A stretch of 64,000 nucleotides of DNA from Impatiens glandulifera. Lineage: Eukaryota; Streptophyta; Magnoliopsida; Ericales; Balsaminaceae. The stretch spans positions 140,545,913-140,609,912 of the forward strand of contig NC_061862.1 in assembly GCF_907164915.1 (NCBI RefSeq). Reading direction: 5' to 3'. The notes beneath the pieces were generated by a model. That model ran no database searches, was not told where the DNA came from, and was given only the letters and a program-made list of their open reading frames with translations. The translations under genes and the position numbers were made by a program. This document shows positions 21,165 through 32,592 of this stretch, piece by piece (the first letter of the stretch is position 1; each line of letters opens with the position of its first letter).

Positions 21165-22440
21165 CTGAGTTAGACGTGTAGTCTAATAGATGTAAAGAAT
21201 TAGACGGATGGTCTAATGAATACACGGAATTAGACGTACAGTCTAACTCATCGGAGTTAGACTTGTAGTCTAATATATTTGTAATTAGACGGGCAGTCTA
21301 ATTGATGCGAAATTAGACGTGTAGTCTAATTAGTGAAAGTTAGACGTGCGTCTAACTTCTTCAGACAAGTTTGAAGTAGAACCAGAATTAGACGTGTAGT
21401 CTAACTCAGTGGAGTTAGACGTACCGGTTTAATGGTTATTGAATAATTAGACGTGTAGTCTAATTAATGAAAGTTAGACGTGAGTCTAACTCCTTCAGAC
21501 AAGTCTGAGGTAGAACCGGAATTAGACGTGTAGTCTAACTCAGTGAAGTTAGACATACCCGTCTAATGGTTATTGAATAATTAGACGTGTGGTCTAATTA
21601 TTGAAAGTTATACGTGAGTCTAACTCCTTCAGACAAGTCTGAGGTAGAACCGGAATTAGACGTGCAGTCTAACTCAGTGGAGTTAGACGTGCTAGTCTAA
21701 TGGTTATTGAATAATTAGACGTGTGGTCTAATTAATGAAAGTTAGAAGTGAGTCTAACTCCTTCAGACAAGTATGAGGTAGAACCGGAATTAGACGTGTA
21801 GTCTAACTCAGTGGAGTTAGACGTACCGGTCTAATGGTTATTGAATAATTAGACGTGAATCTAACTCCTTCAGACAAGTCTGAGGTAGAACCAGAATTAG
21901 ACGTGCAGTCTAACTCAATGGAGTTAGACGTGCCAGTCTAATGGTTATTGAAAAATTAGACGTGTGGTCTAATTAATGAAAGTTAGATGTGAGTCTAACT
22001 CCTTCAGACAAGTCTGAGGTAGAAACGGAATTAGACGTGCACTCTAACCTAGTGGAGTTAGACGTGCCAGTCTAATGGTTATTGAATAATTAGACGTGTG
22101 GTCTAATTAATGAAAGTTAGACGTGAATCTAACTCCTTCAGACAAGTATGAGGTAGAACCGGAATTAGACGTGTAGTCTAACTTAGTGGAGTTAGACGTG
22201 CAGTCTAACTCAGTGGAGTTAGACGTGCAGTCTAATGGTTATTGAATAATTAGACGGGTAGTCTAATTAGTGAAAATTAGACGTGCGTCTAACTCCTACA
22301 GACAAGTCTGAGGTAGAACCGGAATTAGACGTGTAGTCTAACTCAGTGGTGTAAAACGTACCGTCTAATGGTTATTGTAAATTAGACGCGAGTCTAATTC
22401 AATTAGACCAGGCGGTCTAATAGACGTTTTCCTATTAGAA
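21165..22440 (+). repeat. 134-bp higher-order array of TTAGACGTGYAGTCTAA units
   Basis: The basic unit is about 27 bp, a near-palindrome TTAGAC-GTGCA-GTCTAA whose core shows orientation. Five basic units make a higher-order unit marked by 'agaaccRgaattagacg'. The mark begins at 21,378, 21,512, 21,646, 21,780, 21,887, 22,021, 22,155 and 22,315, so spacings are 134, 134, 134, 107, 134, 134 and 160 bp; the exceptions are 26-27-bp losses or gains of one basic unit. The array is probably internal to a long LTR (see the next entries). No coding. Confidence 0.92.
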
Positions 22441-23394
22441 GGAGATGACTTATTTCATCAGACTGATTCTCTCAATCCGTCTAACTGAAATACGTCTAAT
22501 GCTCAGTTTAAGCAGTACGCTTGAATCTAGCATTTCTCCTACCCACGTGCTATAGCTGTACCCTACTCCTGCTCCACTTTCTAGTGAAGATTAATACAAA
22601 AGCTATATGCATTCAATCAATGAATTCCACGTAAGAGAATTTTCCTCACATTACTTGTTTTGTAGGTACATCCCTGATGGAATATTCGGCGCAATACCAG
22701 TTCTGTACGGCCACGATCCTTGTGCTCTGAACCTACTGTGTACAATGGAGGCTTTCCAATGGAAGAGTGTCACGTATCATTCTTGAAGATTCGACAGTTA
22801 GCTCCTGCTCTGTATTTAACCAATCCTAAGGGCAACAGATGAAATATCTTATCGGTTTTCAATCCTTAACAAGTCTAACGAACAAGCAATCTGATCTTGC
22901 AGAGAGAGAAACTACTCAATCATCATGCTTATTGAACGTATTCTGTGAAGCTTCTTTCTGATTGTACTGTGTGTGAATCGAGAAAGAAATCTAGAATCAA
23001 AATACATTTAGCTGAGTGATATTCTTAATCTTGTAATTGAACAGAAATTGTTTTGTTCAATAGTGAGCTAAGTGTGTGTGTAAACTGTATTTGATTCTAA
23101 TCATATTAGAGTGAATCCTTCTGGTGGTTGGAAGAAGGGGTGACATAGGAGAGTTTCTCCGAACATCCATAAACAAACTGTTGTGTTCTTCATTTCTGTC
23201 ATCTTTTCATATTTCATCTTGTGCTTCAAACCCAAGTAAACAATTCCGCCTTGAATCCGTTTCAAGTGTTTACACAAGTTTGCGTAGAATAAAAAGCGAA
23301 TTAAATCCCTAACAGGATTTCTTCCAAACTGTTTTCATAAGCCTTCATCCTTAGCTAGACCCCCGTCTCTATTGATAAAGCCGATCCTATCACA
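22441..23394 (+). mobile_element. LTR 3' portion, SIRE/Maximus-like copia (inferred)
   Basis: Less AT-rich, non-repetitive DNA after the forward array. It contains GAATCCTTCTGGTGGTTGG, then AAGAAGGGGTGAC and TCTCCGAACATCC near 23,113-23,170, a combination I associate with the 3' part of long SIRE/Maximus-type copia LTRs. A 62-codon frame at 23,124-23,312 is not thought to be a gene. No primer-binding site follows; the sequence runs instead into an array of opposite orientation at about 23,395. Confidence 0.55.
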
Positions 23395-24240
23395 GTTAGA
23401 CTACACGTCTAACTTTCTCTTTCTATTAGACTGCACGTCTAACTCCATGGGTTAGACTGCACGTCTAATTACGGTTCTACTTCAGACTAGTCAGAAGGAG
23501 TTAGACTACACGTCTAACTTTCACAATTCATTAGATTGCACGTCTAACTCCACGACTTAGACTGCACGTCTAATTACGATTCCATTAGACTGCACGTCTA
23601 ACTCCACGAGTTAGACTGCACGTCTAATTACGGTTCTACTTTAGACTAGTCTGAAGGAGTTAGACTACACGTCTAACTTTCACAATTCATTTGACTACAC
23701 GTCTAACTCCACGAGTTAGACTACACGTCTAATTACGATTCCATTAGACTGCACGTCTAACTCCACAAGTTAGACTGCACGTCTAACTCCACAAGTTAGA
23801 CTGCACGTCTAATACGGATTCATTAGACTGCACGTCTAATTCCACGAGTTAGACTGCACGTCTAATTCCACGAGTTAGACTGCACGTCTAACTCCACGAG
23901 TTAGACTGTACGTCTAATTACGGATCCATTAAACTGCACGTCTAATTCCGAGTCCATTAGACTGCACGTTTAACTCCATGAGTTAGACTATACGTCTAAT
24001 TCCGAGTCCATTAGACTGAACGTCTAACTCCATGAGTTAGACTGCACGTCTAGATCTGAGTCCATTAGACTGCACGTCTAACTCCACAAGTTAGACTACA
24101 CGTCTAATTACTCTAGTTAGACTGCACGTTTAATACCGCTTAGTTAGACTACACGTCTAACTTTTCTAGTTAGATTGCACGTCTAACACCGTGCATCTAA
24201 TACCAAATCGGTCTAATGAACCTCATTAGAACCAAGTCTA
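23395..24240 (-). repeat. Reverse-oriented array of the same TTAGAC units
   Basis: Units read TTAGACTGCACGTCTAA, the reverse complement of the first array's unit. 'ggttctactt' followed by 'agactagtctgaaggagtta' (near 23,460 and 23,632) is the reverse complement of the higher-order mark in the first array. The two arrays face each other across 22,441-23,394. Confidence 0.9.
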
Positions 24241-24361
24241 ATGAAATCTGATTTCAATACACCTGTATCAAAAACAATTAGATGCATATATAATCCATTC
24301 ATCATCAAAATTCCAATAGTCAAACTATTTCAACACTTAGTCAAAATAATTTGACCCAACA
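24241..24361 (-). mobile_element. LTR 5' terminus on the reverse strand
   Basis: On the reverse strand the sequence starting at 24,361 reads TGTTGGGTCAAATTATTTTG, which has the TG start and the look of a SIRE-type LTR beginning. It continues into the reverse array. Immediately beyond 24,361 the sequence is F-box/LRR homology, so 24,361 is a real insertion edge. No matching target duplication is seen at 21,165, so the other edge has been rearranged. Confidence 0.65.
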
Positions 24362-25090
24362 ACCTCGATATTGTGTAAAGTCAAATCCTTCAAATTAGGA
24401 CACCCAGAAAATTATAAGAGTAAAGTTCATTCACACATGCAGAATGGAGGATTTTCAATTATTGGGTAACAAAAATAGTCTAAAGGAGCTTTTAGAAATT
24501 CAATTGGTATTTTATACAATTTAAATTTGGAGATATTTTAGATAACCAGATTGTAGTGCACAAAGATATAACAAGCTTTTAAACGAAACTATTTCTCTTC
24601 TAAACTCAGAAATGATTTCCATTATTTTTGACTAAATTTTTGACCAAATCAAAGAATGAATGATATTGAAGCAAAATTAAAGAAATTAAGAAAAAATGTA
24701 AAGTCAATCAATATAATCAACTTAATACATTTTTTCCTAACATATAAGCATACAAATATATTAGAAACTCAATTAAGTTTCTATAAAATGACTATATGGA
24801 GAGATATCGGATAACTAGATTTAGGTGCACAAAGTTAAAATAATTTTTTAAAAGGATACAAAAGAAAATGATTAACGTCCTTATAATTGAATCAATAATT
24901 TCATTTTTCTTACCCTCAGTTTAAATTTACACTAGTATCGGAAATGATTTCAATGATATACGACAAATGAAAGAACCACTAATCTTGAAATTGAAATGAA
25001 AGTTACGCGTGCAAAAATTCAGATCAATGAATTAAGATACGATTACGCAGCATTCATATTTTAATTTCTCACACATTATATTAAGATTTA
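24362..25090 (-). pseudogene. F-box/LRR fragment and leader repeats, reverse strand
   Basis: From 24,480 down to 24,362 the reverse strand gives an LRR-like piece (CYPIIENPPF, then CPNLKDLTLHN) matching 9,520-9,700 with an internal deletion. From 24,480 to 25,080 it carries at least two degenerate copies of the F-box leader repeat in reverse orientation ('gataaccagatt' at 24,541, 'gataactagattt' at 24,813). It is broken by the LTR at 24,361. Confidence 0.7.
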
Positions 25091-25440
25091 ATTAGAATAA
25101 TTTTAACAATTGGTATCAGAGAAGACCTAATTAATGTTGTGAGAATATATGTCATTCTTATTAAGATATATATGTATGAATTTATGATAATTTTAAATAA
25201 TATATATTTACAATTTCAAATCATATCAATAAATATTATTAGGAATAAATATATTGATTTTGATAATAATAATAACATATATTTTAGATTTGAATAAATC
25301 GGATTATATATATATATATATATATATATTTATCTTTCATTAAGATTCACCTAAGCCCTGATGCTACTTACATTTCTGGTCATACAGTCGCTGCCTCTTC
25401 CGGTCCTAATCGAAAGGATAATAATTCTACAATCAAAGCT
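25091..25440. other. AT-rich DNA with a degenerate primer-binding-like motif
   Basis: At 25,111 the sequence reads TTGGTATCAGAGAAGACC, close to the tRNA-iMet primer-binding site TGGTATCAGAGCCAGG seen intact at 55,761. It could belong to the lost body of the adjacent LTR element. An (AT)n run lies at about 25,305-25,329. No gene. Confidence 0.45.
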
Positions 25441-27206
25441 ATGAACCACCAGTCTAATCAAAAGAACCAAATCATGTATGTTGATTTGGAATCAGACGAT
25501 AGCACCGACTATGATGTGACAATAATATCTGACCTTGAATATCATAAGTTCATGAAGAAGATGTCAGCAACAAAGATCAAACCAAAAGCAAAGGGGGGCA
25601 TAGTTCTTCCAAAACAAGTGCTGAAATTAAAAGGATCGGTCAAGTAATAGGATCGAATAATTCTAAAACAGCTAAGAAGGGTAAGAATGGATCGAAAATC
25701 AAAGAAATGAAAAACATGAAGGAAAATAACTCAAGTTCCAAGAAAAATGCTGAAGTAAATCCCAAGGAAACTGTGACACCCGAGGCTAACACTAAGATAT
25801 TGAACATGGGTGTGTTTTCTCCACTTGTTAATCTGGATCCTGAAATTCCAATTGATAGCATTCAAAAGAGGAAAACTGGCACACAAGAGGAGTACTGAAG
25901 GGGATATTCTAAAGGAGATTGGTATAATTGAAGGCAACGATTTTGTAGGAAATAGAAAGTCTAAATGGGTTGAAAAGAACAAACAAGTCATGAAAGATAA
26001 CAACCCTGAAACAGTCATCTCCTCAGCTCCTCCTATTGCTGCAATTCCTGACAAAGAAAATACTCAGGCTGATATTAAGGATCCTACTGCTGGTCCAACA
26101 TGGTCAATGAAGAAAAACGAAATAGAAAATTTGGCAGAATTGGGAAACCAGATGAAGAAGCTATTTTTCCAAGTTAATAAACAAGAGATTACGATACCCC
26201 AGGAAAGAAATGATCAATTGAATGCTAAGTTCAACATTCAATATCTAAAGAATTGGAATCTCTTCAACAAAGACCAATATGATGAATTGATCAAGTGGAA
26301 GGTTGACGCCATGAAAGAAATTTCTAAATGTAATAAAATAAAGGTGTATACAATCATGGGCAATCCAAACAAAACTTGGCAAGAAGGAAATGTGTGGAAT
26401 GGAAATTCCATGAACAATCCAGAAAAGGAAAAATTCCAGATAGACACCTTATACCCAAAGGTAATTACACTTGATCATCCGCACCGGTTTGAGCTCCCAC
26501 CAGAAGTTGAAGAAAATGCGTAAAGGCATGGGAGTTTGTCATTGTTGGTCACTTTATGGGCAACATGAAGGCACCATTTGTTGAGGTTAAAAGAACGTTG
26601 ATGGGTCAGTGGGAATCCTCTAGTCTGGAGAGGATCACAATCAATGATCACAGATTCTACTTTCTATCCTTCAGGAATGGAAGCGAAATAAAGTCGATCA
26701 TAGAGAGCGAATATACCTTTATCAAAGGAAAAAGATTCAAGTTGTACAAATGGAGTGATGAACTTAATACTAATCATAGACTACCTGAACTTGAACAAAT
26801 CTAGGTGAATCTCAAGAATGTTCCACCACACTTGTGCAACCCAATGGGCCTGGCCTATATTTCAAGCATTATAGGCCAACCACTTATGTTTGACCTAACA
26901 ATGGAAGACTACGAGCATGCATCTGTGGCCAGAGTTAGTGTCGAAATCCATCCAAGTAGCTCTCTTCCAATTAAGCTTGAACTTAAAGATAGACTGGGAA
27001 ATTTATTTGACATTGGACTACAATACAAATGGAAACCAAATCGATGTATATGGTGTAGCACTTTCACACATGCTATGAATAAATGTCCAGTCAATAATAA
27101 TCTAAAATTGAAGGCTAATAACAATGCTCAGGAAGGCGGTATCAATGACTCTAACCGGGCACAGGTTGAGAGAAATGTGAACAGGTCTGAACTTAAGTTC
27201 TTTTAA
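25441..27206 (+). pseudogene. LINE ORF1 with DUF4283 and CCHC zinc knuckle, broken
   Basis: A reading path crosses 25,441-25,647, 25,707-25,898, 25,810-26,523 and 26,556-27,206, with frame changes near 25,640, 25,880 and 26,515 and an in-frame TAG at 26,802-26,804. The N-terminal part is Lys/Asn/Glu-rich. The DUF4283 region starts around AWEFVIVGHFMG (about 26,527) and continues with FYFLSFRNGSEIKSI and LYKWSDELN. Then come EQI-stop-VNLKNVPPHLC and a CX2CX4HX4C knuckle (CIWCSTFTHAMNKC) at 27,045-27,086. ORF1 proteins bind LINE RNA. No ORF2 follows; the sequence changes to F-box leader DNA by about 27,395. Confidence 0.85.
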
Positions 27207-27239
27207 TATTTTTTTAAATAAATGGAACAAAAGTGACAA

Positions 27240-27763
27240 ATGTTTCAAACCAAATAAAAATCTTTTTATTTCGATGCCCTAAATGACTCGCATAAACATC
27301 TTATTCCTTTAGCCGACTCGCTTTTTGTTCTTCATATTCTTCTCTGACAGTCAAAAGTCTTTTCTCAAAAATTATCTCATTCATCCATCTTAGAGAAACC
27401 AAAATTTGGATTGGAAATGAACCAATTTCAAGATCGTTGATTTCTTGATTTGGTCACAGATCATTGAATCTATTCCAGATCGGTAAAGTTCTACTATAGG
27501 GTAAGAATCTTGAATATCTTAACATAGTTATATGAATCCTTCTTATTTTTCTTTTATTGTTTTTTCAATTTTCGTGTAACTCAGATACAATTATCTGAAG
27601 TGTTTCTAGATAAAATTGTGCTATTAGTTAATTGAAATTACAAATTCTTTTTATGTTTGGATGTTAAGCAATGTAAGAATAGATTTACTTATTAAATTGA
27701 TAATTGACTTTCCATGATTTTGTTGTTAGACTTCTTTATTGTTTTTTTCTCTCTTTTTTAGGT
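27240..27763 (+). other. F-box leader repeat and empty LINE site
   Basis: 27,395-27,720 is another degenerate leader-repeat unit. 27,690-27,763 then matches the left flank of the LINE at 2,890-2,960 and continues without interruption into the right flank (CTCTTTTTTAGGTTTTGCAA at about 27,752-27,771). This is the site without the LINE. 27,240-27,394 shows nothing recognisable. Confidence 0.75.
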
Positions 27764-28017
27764 TTTGCAATAGCTAAACTCATCTTTGCTAGACAATTTG
27801 TTGGATATGTGAATGTAACAAATCCAAGTTACTTGACAAATAAAACATATGTGTAAGAACTCATTGGAGGGACACTGCAAAACTTGATGACCTATACATT
27901 ATTTTTACAAACTCAACAATTAAATCAAGTTGGAGACTTTTTATATATTTTTGTGATGTCCTATATCAAAAAATCATAATAAATATGAATTTCATATAAA
28001 AGTGAGGCTAGTAGACT

Positions 28018-28492
28018 CACTGGTGAAAATGGGTCTAAATCGAGAGTATAATCTCTTGATAATGACCATAAATCTCTCGGTATAAACCTAATACCGAATG
28101 TTTGGGTAACACTCGACATTCGTCGGTATTGTCACTTTCGGAAAATATATTTGGGTGTTTACCGAGTTATATCATAAATTTATCGGGTTAGATACCAGAT
28201 AGAAAAGTTGAGAGTTATATAAAAAAAACTCTCGGTTGTTCTTGAAAGGTCAAAACCGAGAGTTTTCTCGGTTTTTCTCCTTCAAAAAAAATCGAGAGTT
28301 TTCTATATAACTCTCGGTTTTTCTTGAAGGAGAAAAACCGAGAGTTATATGAACAACTCTTAGATTTTTACTTTCAAGAAAACCAAAAGTTTTCCAAAAA
28401 CTCTCGGTTTTTTCGTTTAAAATAAACCGAGAGTTTTACAAATAACTCTCGATTTTCCTTAAAAGTCAAAAACCGAGAGTTTTCTTTATAAC
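28018..28492. repeat. ACCGAGAG hairpin array, second copy
   Basis: Starts CACTGGTGAAAATGGG at 28,018. It has the same alternating ACCGAGAG and CTCTCGGT motifs as 4,391-4,965 but is about 100 bp shorter, having lost some hairpin units. Confidence 0.85.
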
Positions 28493-28679
28493 TATATTAA
28501 AAAAATAGAAAAATTATAATAAAAAAAAAAGAGTTATATATCACTAATAAAAAGTTACATAAATAAAATTAAATTTGAAAATAATATCAACAAATCAAAA
28601 CAACTCAATTGAAAATATATTCAAAACTCTTGTAAAAACCACTGAATAAAAAAAAAAGAACATTAATGAAATATATTTA

Positions 28680-28710
<31 letters not shown>

Positions 28711-28729
28711 TTTATTTATAATATGAGAG

Positions 28730-30130
28730 AGACTTAAATAGGCAATTCAATTAGGGTTTCCATTTGTGTCGGCCGTCCGACGAACTGTGGATTAGAGTGA
28801 GCGACGCCGGGGCTGTGTTCTTCCTAATACCTAAATCGAATCGTATGCCTTCTTTCATGCATTCACCGATATCTTCTATTTTGTGATTTGTGTATGGATA
28901 ACCTTTTTTATGTCTGCTATAACCGTTCTTGTTGGGAGTTGTATAAAGGCCCTAGGGTTGCTAATATGAACTGGAAATCGAACCGAAGGTACCTTCACCC
29001 GGAGATTATTATTCTTGAACATTATTTCTAATGTTGACAATGATATCTAGAATTTGAAAGTTGTAGTTTAAAGTGTAGGATCTTCAAATATGCAGAGTTT
29101 AGTTAATGATTTTTGTGGCTTGGAATTAATATAATAATAATAGAAAATATGCTTTTAGATTGATCTCTTATATTTTAAAATTTGAAAGTTGTAGCTTGAA
29201 GTTTAAGATCCTAAAATATAAAGAGTTTACATAATTATTGGAATGATTTTGGCTTGAAATTAATAATAGTAATAGAAGGCCTCTAAAACAATGATTGATA
29301 TGAGATATTTGTAGTTGGAGGATTAATATTTAGGAAGCCCATAATTCTAAGGTAGCTTTTGGAAATGTGCATGAAATGCTTATTTTATTATTTTGAAAAA
29401 TAGATGTTTTTGTGAGGATATTATGGATTGTTTATAAGGATACCAATCATTCTCTTTTGTTTCATTTTAAATGTTTGTTCTATCTTTGTGTACCTAGATC
29501 TAGTTATAGAAGTCCATCTTCATATAAATTTCTAAATGTGTATTTGTTTTATGTGACCTTGAATGTGAATCAAGAATGCATTAAGTTGATTAAAATAGTT
29601 ATTGACTGTACATTATGTTGTTGATAAATTTCTTTCATTTGTCTCAAGATCATTCGTTTTTTGATTTAGTCATAAATCATTGAAATTCTTTTCGAGGCTA
29701 GTGTAATCTTTGTACGAGGTTAAAAAATTTGAAATTATTTATTCAATTATTAGGATATCAATCATTCTCTTTAGTTTTGTTTAAATGTTTGTTTTATATT
29801 TGTTCACTTAGATCCGCTAGTCTAAATTCTCTCCAAATAGAAATTGTCTTGAAAATAAAGTGATTTTCTAAAAGTTCCCTTGTTTGTAAGAATGCATTCA
29901 GTTGATTAAAATGATTACCTAAACTATTTTCATTTAACAAATCAACAACCAAGTGAGGCTTAATTATTTAGTTGTTTAATTTACCCTTTCAAATACCCAC
30001 TTCAATTTATATAATTTGAAACTTTTGGAGTTGAATTTACCAAATGGGTATAGTGGAAGGATTGATGTTATTTCCTACTTATTTAGGCATTCTCTAGCTG
30101 AAGATCTGGTTGGAAATAAATTGTGGGAGG
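28730..30130 (+). pseudogene. F-box/LRR gene fragment (D2 copy 2 of 5,200-6,690)
   Basis: Same leader (28,770), leader repeats and late exon as in copy 1. The exon piece at 30,016-30,129 encodes KLLELNLPNGYSGRIDVISY through NKLWE and is followed by GGTAACA. There is no F-box exon. It differs from copy 1 by small indels. Confidence 0.7.
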
Positions 30131-31404
30131 TAACACCTTTTTCCTATTTGTTGTTGTTATTCTTCATTTTTTTAATCTGTTTATTTGAATATGATATTTT
30201 ATTTATACTTAACATCCTTAAATGGTTGTTTTAAAAAATAGTTTAGGTTTATTCCCATTGGATACATATTTATGTTTCATAGCAAAACAACTATCAAAAC
30301 TCAGTTGATACATAATTCCTTACTATCTTAGTTTGTTAGAGTTCTAGGTTAATAACAACAAGGTCAAAATTGTACCCCACAAAACGAGTGGGGGATTTGT
30401 AATGTGAGATTCCAATAATTTTTCATTTATTATGAAACTATTATTATATATATATATATATATATAATTGTCTATAAATTAAGCCTTATCAGAAAGTAGA
30501 CTAAAGTCTAACGATAAACTTAAAAGTAATATGTTAATGTTTATACATAACCACTTTATTTGAAGAAAACTTAAATCAAGTAATCCTTGAGAAAATAAAT
30601 TCCCAGTTTAGCTCACGGGGTTAGAAGTGTTTAATATTTGGTCGAACCGAATATCTGACCCAATTTGAATTCACCGAATTTGAATAAATCAACTTCAAAT
30701 ATCATTTTTGATTTTTGAATCGAATTATAAACCAATTCGGATTCAAATATAGTTTTCGAAATAATTTTTGAGTCGAGGTTTCAACTCGAACACCAAACTG
30801 AAAACCGAATTCATATTTATTATTTATTTTAATTATGTATTTTATTATTATATAAAATTAAATCATTATATATTTTATTATATACTAAATTAGGTCAGCC
30901 GCTAGTATTTACTAATCTCTAAGACTTTAATTCCTAAATCTGTTGGGAGGGAAGATAAAAAAAGTGCAAGTGCAATTAATAAAAAACACAATTGTGTAGG
31001 TGTTCAATATTTGGTTTAAATCGAATATTTGACCGAGTTTCAATAAAATGAATTCAAATTTTAATATTTGGGTTTGTTTTCTAATTGTCTTACAAAAAAT
31101 AAAATTCGAAAAATTCGAATTAAGGAACTCAAATAACTAAAAACCGAATCTATTAACGTCCCTAGACGGGGCTATGCCTAATTCCGTTAATAAATTATGA
31201 TTTTATAGTTGATTAGATTCTAGTAAATGACTTCAAATGGGATATTTGATCTTCGGGTGAGCATTTGGGCTCATAGACGACAAATTATGGCTCGAGAGCT
31301 TCTTAGAAGTTGCAGCTTGGTTTGTTGTGGTCATTTTGATAACACGAGGAAAATGGTGGCTCGTAGCTTCATCGTTCCTCAGAATATGTTGACTCTCAGA
31401 TTAT
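30131..31404. other. Non-coding DNA, D2 partner of 6,690-7,893
   Basis: Contains an (AT)n run at 30,443-30,468 and the loosely repeated 'tttaatatttggtc' block (about 30,630 and 31,005). No gene. It ends at the deletion junction, where CTCAGATTATAAT is joined to ATGTGGAAGGTAAC. Confidence 0.6.
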
Positions 31405-31844
31405 AATATGTGGAAGGTAACACTCTTCCTATCAATTTGTTGTTGTTGTTATAATTTCTTCATCTTGTCTACAAAAGTTGAAATTCGGTATCTGCTTCCG
31501 ATGTTTTATTTACTATTCAGCCTCCTTAAAGGAGTGTTTAAAAAAAATAAAGTAGAACTCAACATATTTTCCTTACTTATTTGACGGTGGAAATTGTGTT
31601 GATGGTTATGTTTATGTTGTTGAAACCACATGTACAATGTTGCTAAAATAAATAAATCTAATTGGATGGTGTAATTTATATTCTTGAAATGTAATAAATA
31701 TGGTTTTCTGGAATTATATTTTCATTTGGAACTATTCAAATGCAGAAGATAATAAAGTCAAGAGGAAAACGAATGAAAACTCATTATATCCACCATCATC
31801 CTCATAGACTAAAAGTGGTATCAAAAGGCATACAACATATCCAG
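31405..31844 (+). pseudogene. F-box/LRR remnant: exon 2 end, intron, exon 3
   Basis: Starts within the last codons of the copy-1 exon 2 (ATGTGGAAG then GTAACA). It keeps the following intron and the 99-bp exon at 31,746-31,844 bounded by CAG and GT. Everything upstream in the gene, including the F-box and most of the LRRs, is deleted. Confidence 0.8.
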
Positions 31845-32365
31845 GTTAAATTCAATTATCAACTTGAGTTAGGATGGAACTCTATGTTCAAAACATTCTA
31901 AACAATGTTGTAAGAGAACTCCTCGCATAGGAAGGGAATCCCATGAGTTCAAAATATGTTAGAGGGTTGTATAAGGACCTACTAATTATGTTTGTTGAAA
32001 TTATTTGTATTTCATGTTAACTTATGTTGAACTTTTGTTATGTTCTATCAAAATCTGATATTTTCCTACATTATGCCTCCTTTTTTAACAATGATTTAAT
32101 TTCTTTACTATATTTATATATGAGATGGTGATTTCTTGGATTGAGGTGGGTTCATCTAGTTCATTGGGATTGAACTTTTTTTATGTTATATACATCATAT
32201 AATTAAATACTCAAGCTATTTAGAAAAAGATTAGAGAATATCTAGTTCATTTAAAATGATTAATAAATCTTGTGCACTTTTTGTAGTCTTTGCTTTGGGG
32301 TTGAGGAAATTTTCTCAATTCTTTTTTCTTCAAACTACTCTAAGAATTATTTTATGACAAAAAAT
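31845..32365. other. 3' flank of the F-box remnant
   Basis: Matches 11,063-11,580. Nothing recognisable. Confidence 0.5.
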
Positions 32366-32592
32366 AATTTATATAAAAATACTTAAAAGGACAGGATGAG
32401 ATGGAAAGCAGAAATGGCTATGTTATCTTTTAATCCAAAGCTAAACACTAACTGGCACATGTGAAGCCATGAAAGTTGAAGCTCATTGGAAATTATGGTG
32501 TGAAAACTAGATACTTTGTTGATCAAGAGGGTCTGGAGGTGGAGCTGGAGGTGAAAATGAATCATCAAAGTTAGAGATCCTCTAGCGTCCAA
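32366..32592 (-). other. 205-bp segment missing from D2 copy 1
   Basis: Lies between AATAATTTA and GAGATCCTC, which are directly joined in copy 1 (11,590). On the reverse strand one frame contains a Pro-rich run (FDDSFSPPAPPPDPLDQQ) after a frame break from HEEDDSWTLEDL. It looks like protein-coding remains, but I do not recognise the family. A reverse frame at 32,592-32,383 in another phase is probably a shadow. Confidence 0.4.

Noticed and set aside
23124..23312. 62-codon forward frame within the LTR body
   Set aside because: Falls in a stretch that resembles the non-coding 3' portion of long copia LTRs; no domain.
21165..24240. Possible CRISPR array, because of regularly spaced palindromic repeats
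   Set aside because: Units are contiguous and of higher-order type with no unique spacers, in plant DNA beside an LTR; no cas genes.
25640..26447. Reverse frames of 69-107 codons with membrane-like composition
   Set aside because: Antisense shadows of the LINE ORF1 on the forward strand.
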